From the NCBI GenBank assembly GCA_902780495.1, contig CACZFM010000002.1, forward strand, positions 1 through 64,000: a stretch of DNA of 64,000 nucleotides. Direction: 5' to 3'. This document shows positions 55,102 to 62,752 of the stretch, one piece after another (the first letter of the stretch is position 1; each line of letters starts with the position of its first letter). Origin of the DNA: an uncultured Bacteroidales bacterium. GTDB lineage: Bacteria; Bacteroidota; Bacteroidia; Bacteroidales; Paludibacteraceae. A program made the position numbers and the translations under genes. The notes under the pieces are model-generated. The model did no database searches and was not told the DNA's origin. It was given only the letters and a program-made list of their open reading frames with translations.

Positions 55102-56403
55102 ATGGAACTATTGCTTTCTTTCATAGCAGGCATTGCATTGGCATGTATAGGTGCCTATGTCTGGATTCGTAGTACGCGTTCAGAGGCGGAGAAACATACG
55201 CGCGACCTGTTAGAGGCCAAAGAAAAAGCCCATCAGGATGCTGTTGCTGCTGTTGAAAAGCGCCATGCCGAAGCCATTGATGCCGAGAAAACGCGATTTG
55301 AACAGGCACTCCAAATGATGAAAGAGCAGGTGCAAAACGCTACTAACGAAATGCTCAAACAACGGCAGGCAGAATTTCAGCAGGCGAATTCCACCAACAT
55401 GAGGCAGATTGTTGATCCGCTGAAAGAAACCATCCAAAAGATGGAAACAGCACTCAAAGAAAACAAATCTACCCAGGAAACATCCACCGAAGCCATCAAG
55501 GAGAAAATAGCTACCTTGGTTCAGACAACGATGAAAGTAAATGACAGTGCAGAACGGCTCAGCAATGCGCTTACTTCGGAAAACAAAACACAAGGAAACT
55601 GGGGTGAGCAGAAAATAGATGCGTTGCTCAGTGCTATTGGCCTGGAACGAGGATTGGAATATGAAGTGCAGGAATATCTGCGTGATGCCAATGGGAACAT
55701 CATCGTTTCGGATGAAACAGCCCGTCGTATGCAACCGGATGTGATCCTTCATCTGGATGAGACACGCGACCTGATAATAGATTCTAAAGTATCGCTCAAT
55801 GCCTTTGTGGATTATACGAATGCCACAGATGATGATACACGCCGGATGGCGTTGGCAGCCCACCTGAAGAGCGTGCGAAATCATGTGAAAGAGTTGGCAA
55901 AGAAAAGTTATGCTACGTATGTGAAAGCCCCGCGGCAGAGTGTAGATTTTGTAATGATGTTCGTACCCATTGATCCTGCCTTGCAATTGGCATTTTCCAA
56001 CGATCCGACCCTTTGGCGCGAAGCTATGAATCAGGGCGTGTTCATTGTTGGCGAACAAAACTTGTATGCCGCTTTGCGTGCCGTTCAAGTCACATGGACT
56101 GCTATCAAACAGAATGCCAACAATAAGGCTATTTGCGATACGGCGGAAGAACTGTTGAACAGGGTGGGAGATCTGCTGGAAAAAGTGCAGAAAATGGGCA
56201 AGAAACTGGACGAAGTAAATAATGCGTACGAGGCAGTGGTGGATAAGGCTAATAAAGGACAAAGTGTACTCGGTTCCGCTCGTAAACTGGTGAAATTGGG
56301 CGCGAAAGTCAGTACGGTTCATCCATTGCCCCAATCGGAAATAGAAGAAGAAATGCCACAACTGCCAGCGGCAGCACAGGAAAACGGAGAAATAAAAGAA
56401 TGA
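55102..56403 (+). CDS. rmuC: DNA recombination protein RmuC
   Basis: A 433-residue RmuC-family protein with an N-terminal membrane helix (about 4-22), a long coiled coil (about 28-140) and the RmuC domain with a PD-(D/E)xK nuclease-like core (NWGEQKIDALLSAIGLERGLEY, RMQPDVILHLDETRDLIIDSKVSLNAF). It limits inversion between short inverted repeats in E. coli, which is of interest in a genome rich in short repeats. The stop codon lies in a hairpin at 56399-56421. Confidence 0.93.
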   Translation: MELLLSFIAGIALACIGAYVWIRSTRSEAEKHTRDLLEAKEKAHQDAVAAVEKRHAEAIDAEKTRFEQALQMMKEQVQNATNEMLKQRQAEFQQANSTNMRQIVDPLKETIQKMETALKENKSTQETSTEAIKEKIATLVQTTMKVNDSAERLSNALTSENKTQGNWGEQKIDALLSAIGLERGLEYEVQEYLRDANGNIIVSDETARRMQPDVILHLDETRDLIIDSKVSLNAFVDYTNATDDDTRRMALAAHLKSVRNHVKELAKKSYATYVKAPRQSVDFVMMFVPIDPALQLAFSNDPTLWREAMNQGVFIVGEQNLYAALRAVQVTWTAIKQNANNKAICDTAEELLNRVGDLLEKVQKMGKKLDEVNNAYEAVVDKANKGQSVLGSARKLVKLGAKVSTVHPLPQSEIEEEMPQLPAAAQENGEIKE

Positions 56404-56421
56404 GAGCCTGCGACTCTCATT
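56399..56421 (-). terminator. Terminator of tRNA-Ser
   Basis: AATGAGAG (56399-56406) pairs with CTCTCATT (56414-56421) across a 7-base loop. On the minus strand it is followed by a T-rich run. It overlaps the rmuC stop codon on the plus strand. Confidence 0.6.
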
Positions 56422-56432
56422 CCCTGATTTGG

Positions 56433-56521
56433 CGGAAAGTGAGGGATTCGAACCCCCGGTACGACGTAATGCGTACACCACATTTCGAGTGTGGCTCTTT
56501 CGACCACTCAGACAACTTTCC
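56433..56521 (-). tRNA. tRNA-Ser (anticodon CGA)
   Basis: An 89-nt tRNA with a long variable arm (GTACGCATTACGTCGTAC fold), as expected for serine. The acceptor stem GGAAAGT/ACTTTCC is perfect and the discriminator is G. The anticodon stem CCACA/TGTGG encloses CTCGAAA, giving CGA for UCG codons. CCA is not encoded. Confidence 0.93.
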
Positions 56522-56546
56522 GTATGCTTTCGGTCAAAAGCGGGTG

Positions 56547-56578
56547 CAAAGGTACTGCTTTTTTCTGAACTATGCAAA
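56547..56578 (-). promoter_or_regulatory. tRNA-Ser promoter
   Basis: On the minus strand TTTG (56575-56578) and TACCTTTG (56547-56554) are 20 bp apart. Confidence 0.88.
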
Positions 56579-56603
56579 TTTTTTTGCAAAAAAAAGACGT
56601 CGG

Positions 56604-56635
56604 CTTATAAATATCAACAAAAAACAATACCTTTG
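56604..56635 (+). promoter_or_regulatory. Promoter of the C_GCAxxG_C_C gene
   Basis: TACCTTTG at 56628-56635 is perfect; the -33 position reads CTTA (56604-56607), a weak match. Confidence 0.65.
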
Positions 56636-56658
56636 CGGTGAATTATATATAATAAGGA

Positions 56659-57186
56659 ATGAAGACAATATCACAGGAAGAAATAACAGTTTTAGGGGAT
56701 AGAGCCACCGAACTGTTCAAACAGGGGTTTAACTGCTCGCAGGCGGTGTTTGCAGCGTGTGCTCCCACTTTGTATGGGATGGATGAAAATCTGGCATTGC
56801 GTGTGGCAGCGTCTTTCGGCGGTGGAATAGGGCGTATGCGCGGCGTATGTGGCGTGGCATCAGGTATGTTCCTCCTCGCCGGTATGGAAAACGGATCTGC
56901 CACACCCGGTGATTCCGACGGAAAAATGCATAACTATGCGCTTGTTCAACGCCTTGCAACCGCTTATAAACAAGAATATGGAAGTTTGTTTTGCAGCGAA
57001 CTGCTGGGTTTGACACCCAAGCCCGGTGAACTGACCATGACTCCGCGCCATGAAGTGGCAGCCGATTTTCATAGTCCCAAACCTGGTGAACGGACAGATG
57101 AATATTTCAAGAAACGTCCTTGCGTGGAGATGATTCGTGAAGCCGTGGCAATGTATGTAAAAACCGTAAAAGAAAACAACCTATGA
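56659..57186 (+). CDS. C_GCAxxG_C_C family redox-type protein
   Basis: A 175-residue protein with the full cysteine pattern of its family: Cys26 in GFNCSQAV, Cys64 in RGVCGVASG, Cys112 in LFCSELLG and Cys155 in RPCVEM. FGGGIGRM precedes the second. Members are thought to bind a metal or cofactor in redox roles, without a defined reaction. Its stop overlaps the start of the sugar transferase gene by 4 bases (ATGA), an unexpected pairing that implies a shared transcript but not a shared function. Confidence 0.88.
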   Translation: MKTISQEEITVLGDRATELFKQGFNCSQAVFAACAPTLYGMDENLALRVAASFGGGIGRMRGVCGVASGMFLLAGMENGSATPGDSDGKMHNYALVQRLATAYKQEYGSLFCSELLGLTPKPGELTMTPRHEVAADFHSPKPGERTDEYFKKRPCVEMIREAVAMYVKTVKENNL

Positions 57187-58682
57187 GGAAAGGGTTAATC
57201 AAAGATTTGATATTATGGATTATTGCTGCGTTGGCATGTTTTTTCTGGCGTATTATTGCCGCGAAGGAAGAAACAATGTTGTATATCGGGCTCTTCGCGG
57301 CAATGGCAGCCATTTGGATGCTTGTTGGATTGATACTGAGAAAGTATCGCGATTATCGTGAGGCATGGTATTGGCAGGAAATGTTGAGTATGCTGGGAAC
57401 AGCTGCCGTGCTATTCGCAATCTGCCATTATTGTATCCCGATGTTGCCATGGAATTTGTCCGTATATGTGGCAGAGTGGGGCGTTGGTATAGTGGCGATA
57501 GGAGATGCCGTGGTCATACTGGCAGCACACTATTGGAAATACGCACTCAATATAACAGTGCCGACGATGGAAATAGAGAAACGCGAGAATGCTACCATCC
57601 GACGCCCTTATGAGAAACGAAGTGAAACGTCAATGCAAACCATTCACGATGCCATTCTCAGCATAACAACCGAAGAAGATTATCAACTGTTGCTGGAGAA
57701 AGCCGATTTGGATAGCCGTCAGACAAAAGTTGTGGCCAATCGTGACCGATTCTCATTTATGCAGATACCTGATTACGAATATGATACATTGGTTGATATG
57801 ACTTTGTTAAACGATGCAAAAGGTATCAACAAAAGGTTTTGTATCGTTAATCAGAAATTGCCGGATAACGGCCGTTATGTATGTTGCTATCGCCCGCAGG
57901 AATATGTCAAACAGAAAATCTTGAACCGTTATCCCATTGGTATTAATTGGATAGTTTATACTTTCTGGTTCGCTTGGAAACGTATCGTTCCCCGTATCTT
58001 ATTGACATCTCGTTTGTATTACGATTTGACCAAAGGGCGCAAACGTATGTTGTCAAAGACCGAAGTGTTAGGTCGGCTGTATTACTGTGGATTTGAAGTG
58101 GAAGAAATGGTAACGATGCAACATATCGTGTATGTGTTTGCCCGTCGTCACAGCCAGCCATACGAGCAGGAACAAATGAAAGTGTATGGTCCTTTGATAA
58201 AACTACCGCGTATCTGTAAGAATAAGGAGATCAAGTATTTCTATAAGTTCCGAACGATGCATCCATATTCGGAGTACATACAAAAATATGTGTTTGACCA
58301 ACGCGGAGGTATGAACATCGCAGACAAATCGGATGATGACTTCCGTATCACGACATGGGGACGTTTTCTGCGGAAATACTGGTTGGATGAATTGCCAATG
58401 CTGATCAACTGGTTGAAAGGAGACTGCAAATTGGTAGGAGTGCGGCCGTTGTCAAGAACAATGTTTGAGCAGTATCCGCTGGAACTTCAGGAAAAACGCA
58501 CACGTTGCAAACCCGGACTGATTCCGCCGTTCTATGTGGATCATCCGAATACATTTGAGGAGTTGTATGCCAGTGAAAATAAATATCTGGATGAATATCT
58601 GGCACATCCGATATTGACCGATGTGAAATATTTCTTTTTGACGATGAATAGTATCTTATTTAAACGTATGCATTCGGCATAA
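57183..58682 (+). CDS. Polyprenyl-phosphate sugar phosphotransferase
   Basis: A 499-residue initiating enzyme of surface polysaccharide synthesis that moves a sugar-1-phosphate onto the lipid carrier. The N-terminus has four membrane helices (about 8-125). A central soluble region follows (about 140-330). The bacterial sugar transferase domain (about 345-499) has YFYKFRTMHPYSEY, WGRFLRKYWLDELPMLINWLKGDCKLVGVRPLS and KPGLIPPFYVDHP. The usual KRxFD-type entry helix of WcaJ is replaced by a shorter basic segment, so it is a divergent member. It is upstream of the BASS-like gene with a 4-bp gap. Confidence 0.88.
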   Translation: MRKGLIKDLILWIIAALACFFWRIIAAKEETMLYIGLFAAMAAIWMLVGLILRKYRDYREAWYWQEMLSMLGTAAVLFAICHYCIPMLPWNLSVYVAEWGVGIVAIGDAVVILAAHYWKYALNITVPTMEIEKRENATIRRPYEKRSETSMQTIHDAILSITTEEDYQLLLEKADLDSRQTKVVANRDRFSFMQIPDYEYDTLVDMTLLNDAKGINKRFCIVNQKLPDNGRYVCCYRPQEYVKQKILNRYPIGINWIVYTFWFAWKRIVPRILLTSRLYYDLTKGRKRMLSKTEVLGRLYYCGFEVEEMVTMQHIVYVFARRHSQPYEQEQMKVYGPLIKLPRICKNKEIKYFYKFRTMHPYSEYIQKYVFDQRGGMNIADKSDDDFRITTWGRFLRKYWLDELPMLINWLKGDCKLVGVRPLSRTMFEQYPLELQEKRTRCKPGLIPPFYVDHPNTFEELYASENKYLDEYLAHPILTDVKYFFLTMNSILFKRMHSA

Positions 58683-58686
58683 AGGA

Positions 58687-59724
58687 ATGATGAACAAGTT
58701 GTTACAATGGCTAAATGCTCACGCACTGACCGTGGCAATCATTGTCGGTGCGTTGGGATATGGGGTGTTCCGCATAGGGAAACCGCTTCTTCCGCCGTTG
58801 ATATTTATGATGTTGTTCTTCACTTTCTGCAAGGTCAATCCGCTGGATTTGCGACTACATAAATGGCATTGGATAGCTTTGGCTTGTCAGTTGCTATTGG
58901 CTGTCAGTTCTTATTTCCTTACACTAAAAATAGGAAAGATATGGCATGGAAATGACGAAGCATTGCGTGTGATAGGGCAATCGGTAATGCTCTGTTTCAT
59001 TATGCCTACAGCTACAGCCGCACCGATTATCGCGGGGAAATTGGGTGGAAGTATACAAAATCTGACGACCTTTACACTGTTGAGTAATTTCGCTACGGCC
59101 ATCGTCGTTCCGCTTTTTTTCCCTATAGTCAATCCGATGGCTGATATGAGTTTCTTTCAAGCGTTCCTCATTATCTTGCGGAAAGTGGGACCTCTGTTGA
59201 TGGGGCCATTTGTTGCCGCGTGGTTTCTGCGTTTGGTTTATGAGGCATACTGGCGGCAAAAAGGAGAACCAAAAGTGTTTGCTCTCAACAGAAAGTGGGC
59301 GCAGTTGCCATTCTATATATGGACATGCACCATCATTATTTTGACGGGCGATATGACGGATACGTTGGTACACGGCGAATATAGTTGGTGGACATTGGTT
59401 CTTATTTTGGCGATTGCTTGCATAACGTGTGCACTGCAATTTGTGTTGGGTTGGTATATCGGGCAGGGTGCACCTGCCACCAGCCACGGGATGGATTATC
59501 AGGATGTTGTCATTAATCCCGCTACTGCACCCACAACGCCAAGTGGCATCTCACGCGTAACGGCGGGACAGGCCTTAGGACAAAAGAACACAACACTCGC
59601 CATTTGGATGGCACAAACCTATTTGATGCCGCTTGTTGGTTTAGCGCCCGCTTTGTATATGATCGTGCAAAACTTCTTCAATTCTTGGCAACTCAGTCAA
59701 GCCGCAAAAGGAATCAAACGGTAG
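58687..59724 (+). CDS. BASS-family (bile acid:sodium symporter-like) transporter
   Basis: A 345-residue inner-membrane protein with nine or ten helices. MPTATAAPIIAGKLGG and SRVTAGQALGQKNTTLAIWMAQTY, with a helix break in each, are the two crossover regions of the bile acid/sodium symporter fold. The substrate is unknown; in this phylum it may be a keto acid or vitamin precursor. Residues 261-288 form a polar Pro/Thr-rich loop not usual in the family. It is the third gene of the unit starting at 56659. Confidence 0.82.
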   Translation: MMNKLLQWLNAHALTVAIIVGALGYGVFRIGKPLLPPLIFMMLFFTFCKVNPLDLRLHKWHWIALACQLLLAVSSYFLTLKIGKIWHGNDEALRVIGQSVMLCFIMPTATAAPIIAGKLGGSIQNLTTFTLLSNFATAIVVPLFFPIVNPMADMSFFQAFLIILRKVGPLLMGPFVAAWFLRLVYEAYWRQKGEPKVFALNRKWAQLPFYIWTCTIIILTGDMTDTLVHGEYSWWTLVLILAIACITCALQFVLGWYIGQGAPATSHGMDYQDVVINPATAPTTPSGISRVTAGQALGQKNTTLAIWMAQTYLMPLVGLAPALYMIVQNFFNSWQLSQAAKGIKR

Positions 59725-59837
59725 TCTTTGCCCATATTTTTCCACACTTTTCCCACACTTTTCCTGGATAATTTCTGAATTTTCCCCGTTTTTTCGGAGA
59801 TTTTTATTGAATTTTTCCGCACAAATCCCGTGTTAAA

Positions 59838-59936
59838 CACGATAGATACACGATAGATATACGATAGATATACGATAGATACACGATAGATACACGATGG
59901 ATATACGATAGATACACGATAGATATACGATAGATA
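59838..59936. repeat. 11-bp tandem array, 9 units
   Basis: Nine head-to-tail 11-bp units of (C/T)ACGATAGATA from 59838, with a single internal change in the sixth unit. Only the first base of the unit varies otherwise. This is the longest of the eight 11-bp-period arrays. There are no spacers, so it is not a CRISPR. Confidence 0.95.
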
Positions 59937-60026
59937 CAGCAAGGGTTGCCGAGTGATTGCCGAGTGCCCAGTTTGTCTTTTGTCTTTCGACTTTCGACTA
60001 AAAAAATATTTTTTTTTGCGCTTTTA

Positions 60027-60058
60027 TTTGTGTATCTCAAAAAAAAGCAGTACCTTTG
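60027..60058 (+). promoter_or_regulatory. Promoter of the polysaccharide export operon
   Basis: TTTG at 60027-60030 and TACCTTTG at 60051-60058 are 20 bp apart, 91 bp after the nine-unit array. Confidence 0.9.
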
Positions 60059-60098
60059 CGGGCTAATTGGATTATTGTGCAGAAAAAGATAACAAAGA

Positions 60099-61088
60099 AT
60101 GACGAATAAATCACTCAATTTTGCTCTTATCGGTGCGGCCGGATATATCGCTCCGCGCCATATTAAAGCCATTGCTGATACCGGCAATAACTTGTTGGTC
60201 GCTTATGATAAGTTCGATTCGGTAGGACGTTTGGATTCCAGTTTTCCTGATTGCTCTTTCTTTACGGAAAACGAACAGTTTGACCGTTTCTGTTCTAAAC
60301 AGCAACGTACAGCAAATCCGCTGAACTGGATGTCTATTTGCACGCCGAATTATACACATGATGCTTTTATCCGATACGGATTGCGCCTCGGTTGCAATGT
60401 TATTTGCGAGAAGCCGTTAGTGCTTAATCCCTATAACATCGACAACTTGTTGGAAATGGAAAAAGAGACCGGTCATCAGGCATACACCATTCTTCAGTTG
60501 CGCTTGCATGACAGAATAGCTGCTCTCCGAGAGAAAGTGAAGAGTGGACCTAAGGACAAGATTTATGATGTAGATTTGACATACATTACTTCACGCGGAA
60601 AATGGTACTATTCCTCATGGAAAGGTGATGTGCACAAGTCGGGTGGAGTGGCCACGAATATCGGTGTGCATTTCTATGATATGTTGCAGTGGATTTTCGG
60701 TGCTGTTAAAAAGAATGTGGTGAATGTGATGTCGTTCGACCGTGTTGCCGGTTTTTTGGAACTGGAGCGTGCCCGTGTCCGTTATTTTCTGTCCATTAAT
60801 AGTGAATGCCTTCCTGCCAATGCCGTGGAAGGTGAAAAACGCACATATCGGACCTTGTCTATTGATGGAGAAGAGTTTGAGTTCTCGCAAGGCTTTACGG
60901 AACTGCATACAGAAAGTTACAAACAAATTTTGGCCGGCAACGGATTCCGTATTGCAGAGGCACGTCCTTGTATCGAAATCGTGAGCGAGATTCGTCATGC
61001 AGAGCCCGTCGGTCTTGTAGGGGACTATCATCCGATGGCAAGACTTCCGTTGGCACATCATCCGTTCGGCTGGGACGAAAAACGATAA
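60099..61088 (+). CDS. wlbA: WlbA-like Gfo/Idh/MocA dehydrogenase
   Basis: A 329-residue NAD-dependent sugar dehydrogenase. The Rossmann loop FALIGAAGYIAPRHIKAI, the catalytic CEKPLVLNPYNIDNL, and YTILQLRLHD with KWYYSSWKGDVHKSGGVATNIGVHFYDML closely fit WbpB/WlbA. Those enzymes oxidise UDP-GlcNAcA at C3 on the way to diacetamido sugars of O-antigen or capsule. It opens the export operon, so the polymer likely contains such an aminouronic sugar; its partner transaminase and acetyltransferase are not in view. Confidence 0.86.
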   Translation: MTNKSLNFALIGAAGYIAPRHIKAIADTGNNLLVAYDKFDSVGRLDSSFPDCSFFTENEQFDRFCSKQQRTANPLNWMSICTPNYTHDAFIRYGLRLGCNVICEKPLVLNPYNIDNLLEMEKETGHQAYTILQLRLHDRIAALREKVKSGPKDKIYDVDLTYITSRGKWYYSSWKGDVHKSGGVATNIGVHFYDMLQWIFGAVKKNVVNVMSFDRVAGFLELERARVRYFLSINSECLPANAVEGEKRTYRTLSIDGEEFEFSQGFTELHTESYKQILAGNGFRIAEARPCIEIVSEIRHAEPVGLVGDYHPMARLPLAHHPFGWDEKR

Positions 61089-61099
61089 GTAGAATCAAC

Positions 61100-61945
61100 A
61101 TGAATACAAACAGACATATTATTTGGAGCACTTTGCTGATTCTCCTTGCTTTTACTTCATGTGTAACGAGCAAGGATGTCAATTTGCTACAGAAACCGGG
61201 CAAACACCATATTCCTGAATATGCGGATACAATCATGTATGCCGACTATCAACTCCGAACAGGCGACAGGTTATATGTGCGTGTCCATTCGGTGGATGAA
61301 AATGTGCAAAAGTTATTTTCTGCCACAATGGGTGGATATGGTTCGCAGAACTATCAGTTTATGAATAACTCCGCTTCAATGGGCTATGCCAATGAACTTT
61401 ATACCTATCTTGTATTGGAAGATGGCACAATTGACTTTCCATTGGTAGGAAAAGTAGAAGTGCGGGAAAAAACGACACGCGAAGTCAAATTGCTATTGGA
61501 AGAGCAATTGGCAACCTTCATCAAGGACTATGGAGATTATAAAATGGTTTCTGTGGACGTGAACATTGTGCAACGAATGTACAGTGTCATAAGTGAAAAA
61601 GGTACAGGCAACTTCGCGATACGTCGTGAGAAACTGACTATCTTTGAAGCCTTGGCGCAAGCAGGAGACGTCGGCGACTGGAGTGATCGGAGCAAAGTAA
61701 AGGTCATCCGCGAAGTGGAAGGACAAACGCGCGTTATGGCATTTGACTTGCGCTCGAAAGATATTATCAATTCGGAGTACTATTATATCGAACCGAATGA
61801 TGTCATATATGTACAACAACTGAGAGGTAAACCCTTTGGGGTCAGCAATGCGGCAACCACAGTGGCAATAGTGGCGACATCCCTTTCCTTCGGCGGTTTT
61901 GTATATGCAATTGTTCAACGAATTATCAATGCCTCTAAAAAATAA
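61100..61945 (+). CDS. Wza-like polysaccharide export lipoprotein, first copy
   Basis: A 281-residue outer-membrane export protein. The lipobox FTSC gives Cys21. The Poly_export (PES) domain begins YQLRTGDRLYVRVHSVDENV and contains EDGTIDFPLVGKVEV; a SLBB-like domain follows (YSVISEKGTGNFAIRREKLTIFEALAQAGDVG). A hydrophobic C-terminal helix (about 250-272) resembles the pore helix of Wza. It starts 11 bp after wlbA. It and the next gene are tandem paralogues. Confidence 0.9.
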   Translation: MNTNRHIIWSTLLILLAFTSCVTSKDVNLLQKPGKHHIPEYADTIMYADYQLRTGDRLYVRVHSVDENVQKLFSATMGGYGSQNYQFMNNSASMGYANELYTYLVLEDGTIDFPLVGKVEVREKTTREVKLLLEEQLATFIKDYGDYKMVSVDVNIVQRMYSVISEKGTGNFAIRREKLTIFEALAQAGDVGDWSDRSKVKVIREVEGQTRVMAFDLRSKDIINSEYYYIEPNDVIYVQQLRGKPFGVSNAATTVAIVATSLSFGGFVYAIVQRIINASKK

Positions 61946-62727
61946 TGAAAGCAATGAAACAGATACTTCAAATCCTGCTCATTGCTTTGACAATGAGCTT
62001 ATTGACAGGATGCTACACGCACAAGCAAGTAGGACTCTTGCAAGACCGAAAAGGCTTACCCACTTACGACAGTGTACCTTATCAGCCATATCGTCTGCAA
62101 GTGAACGACGAAATTATCTATCGAATCATTACCTTGGATGAAACCTTAGGAAAAACTCTTGCACAAAATCTGGGAAGTACTAGTGGCGGTGGTGGTTCAA
62201 TGCAATATGCTTATTCCTACCGTATCTATTCGGATGGAACAGTCGATCTGCCTTTCTTGCCACCGATTAAACTGGAAGGACTTACTGAATTGGAGGCACA
62301 AGATACTGTTCGCCGCTATATGCGCGAACTGATACCTGATGCAGAAGTCAAGTTGGCATTGTACAATAAACAATTTACAGTGTTGGGTGATATCTCTTCC
62401 GGTGTTCGCTATATATATAAGGAGCGAATGAATATCTACCAGGCTCTGGCTATGACCGGCGATTTGATGAACTCGGCGGATCGCAGACACGTACGTATCA
62501 TTCGCCCGCATGGTAATGAACAGCCAGAGATTCTGGACTTTGACCTTCGAACAAATACATTAATCAATTCACAGTACTACTATATTTATCCGAATGATTT
62601 AATTTATGTCAGTCGTGAGCCGGCCAGTTTCTTCAAACAAGAGACCTACACCGGTTTCTTGGCACTGATTACCAGTTCGGTCAGCCTGTTAGTATCTGTG
62701 CTGAATTATATACCCGGAATAAACTAA
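61945..62727 (+). CDS. Wza-like polysaccharide export lipoprotein, second copy
   Basis: A 260-residue paralogue of the preceding product with lipobox LTGC (Cys23). The PES domain reads YRLQVNDEIIYRIITLDE and SDGTVDLPFLPPIKLEGLTELEAQ; the SLBB-like part is FTVLGDISSGVRYIYKERMNIYQALAMTGDL. A Gly/Ser-rich loop (about 75-82) is not in the first copy. The start overlaps the previous stop by one base (TAATG), so translation is coupled. Confidence 0.9.
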   Translation: MKAMKQILQILLIALTMSLLTGCYTHKQVGLLQDRKGLPTYDSVPYQPYRLQVNDEIIYRIITLDETLGKTLAQNLGSTSGGGGSMQYAYSYRIYSDGTVDLPFLPPIKLEGLTELEAQDTVRRYMRELIPDAEVKLALYNKQFTVLGDISSGVRYIYKERMNIYQALAMTGDLMNSADRRHVRIIRPHGNEQPEILDFDLRTNTLINSQYYYIYPNDLIYVSREPASFFKQETYTGFLALITSSVSLLVSVLNYIPGIN

Positions 62728-62752
62728 AACTGATTGATTCTACTATATCGTT

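Larger units (their letters stand above)
59725..60098. other. 374-bp intergenic region
   Basis: No gene is seen. It has a T/C-rich stretch with an 11-bp word repeated twice (CCACACTTTTC, 59742-59763), a nine-unit 11-bp array (59838-59936), a short direct repeat TGCCGAGTG (59948 and 59958) and the promoter at 60027-60058. Confidence 0.7.

Noticed and set aside
55210..56589. A 459-codon open frame on the minus strand
   Set aside because: It is antisense to rmuC and runs across the tRNA-Ser gene, so it cannot be a real protein gene.
59838..59936. Possible CRISPR array
   Set aside because: The 11-bp units are directly adjacent with no spacers, and no cas genes are in the window.
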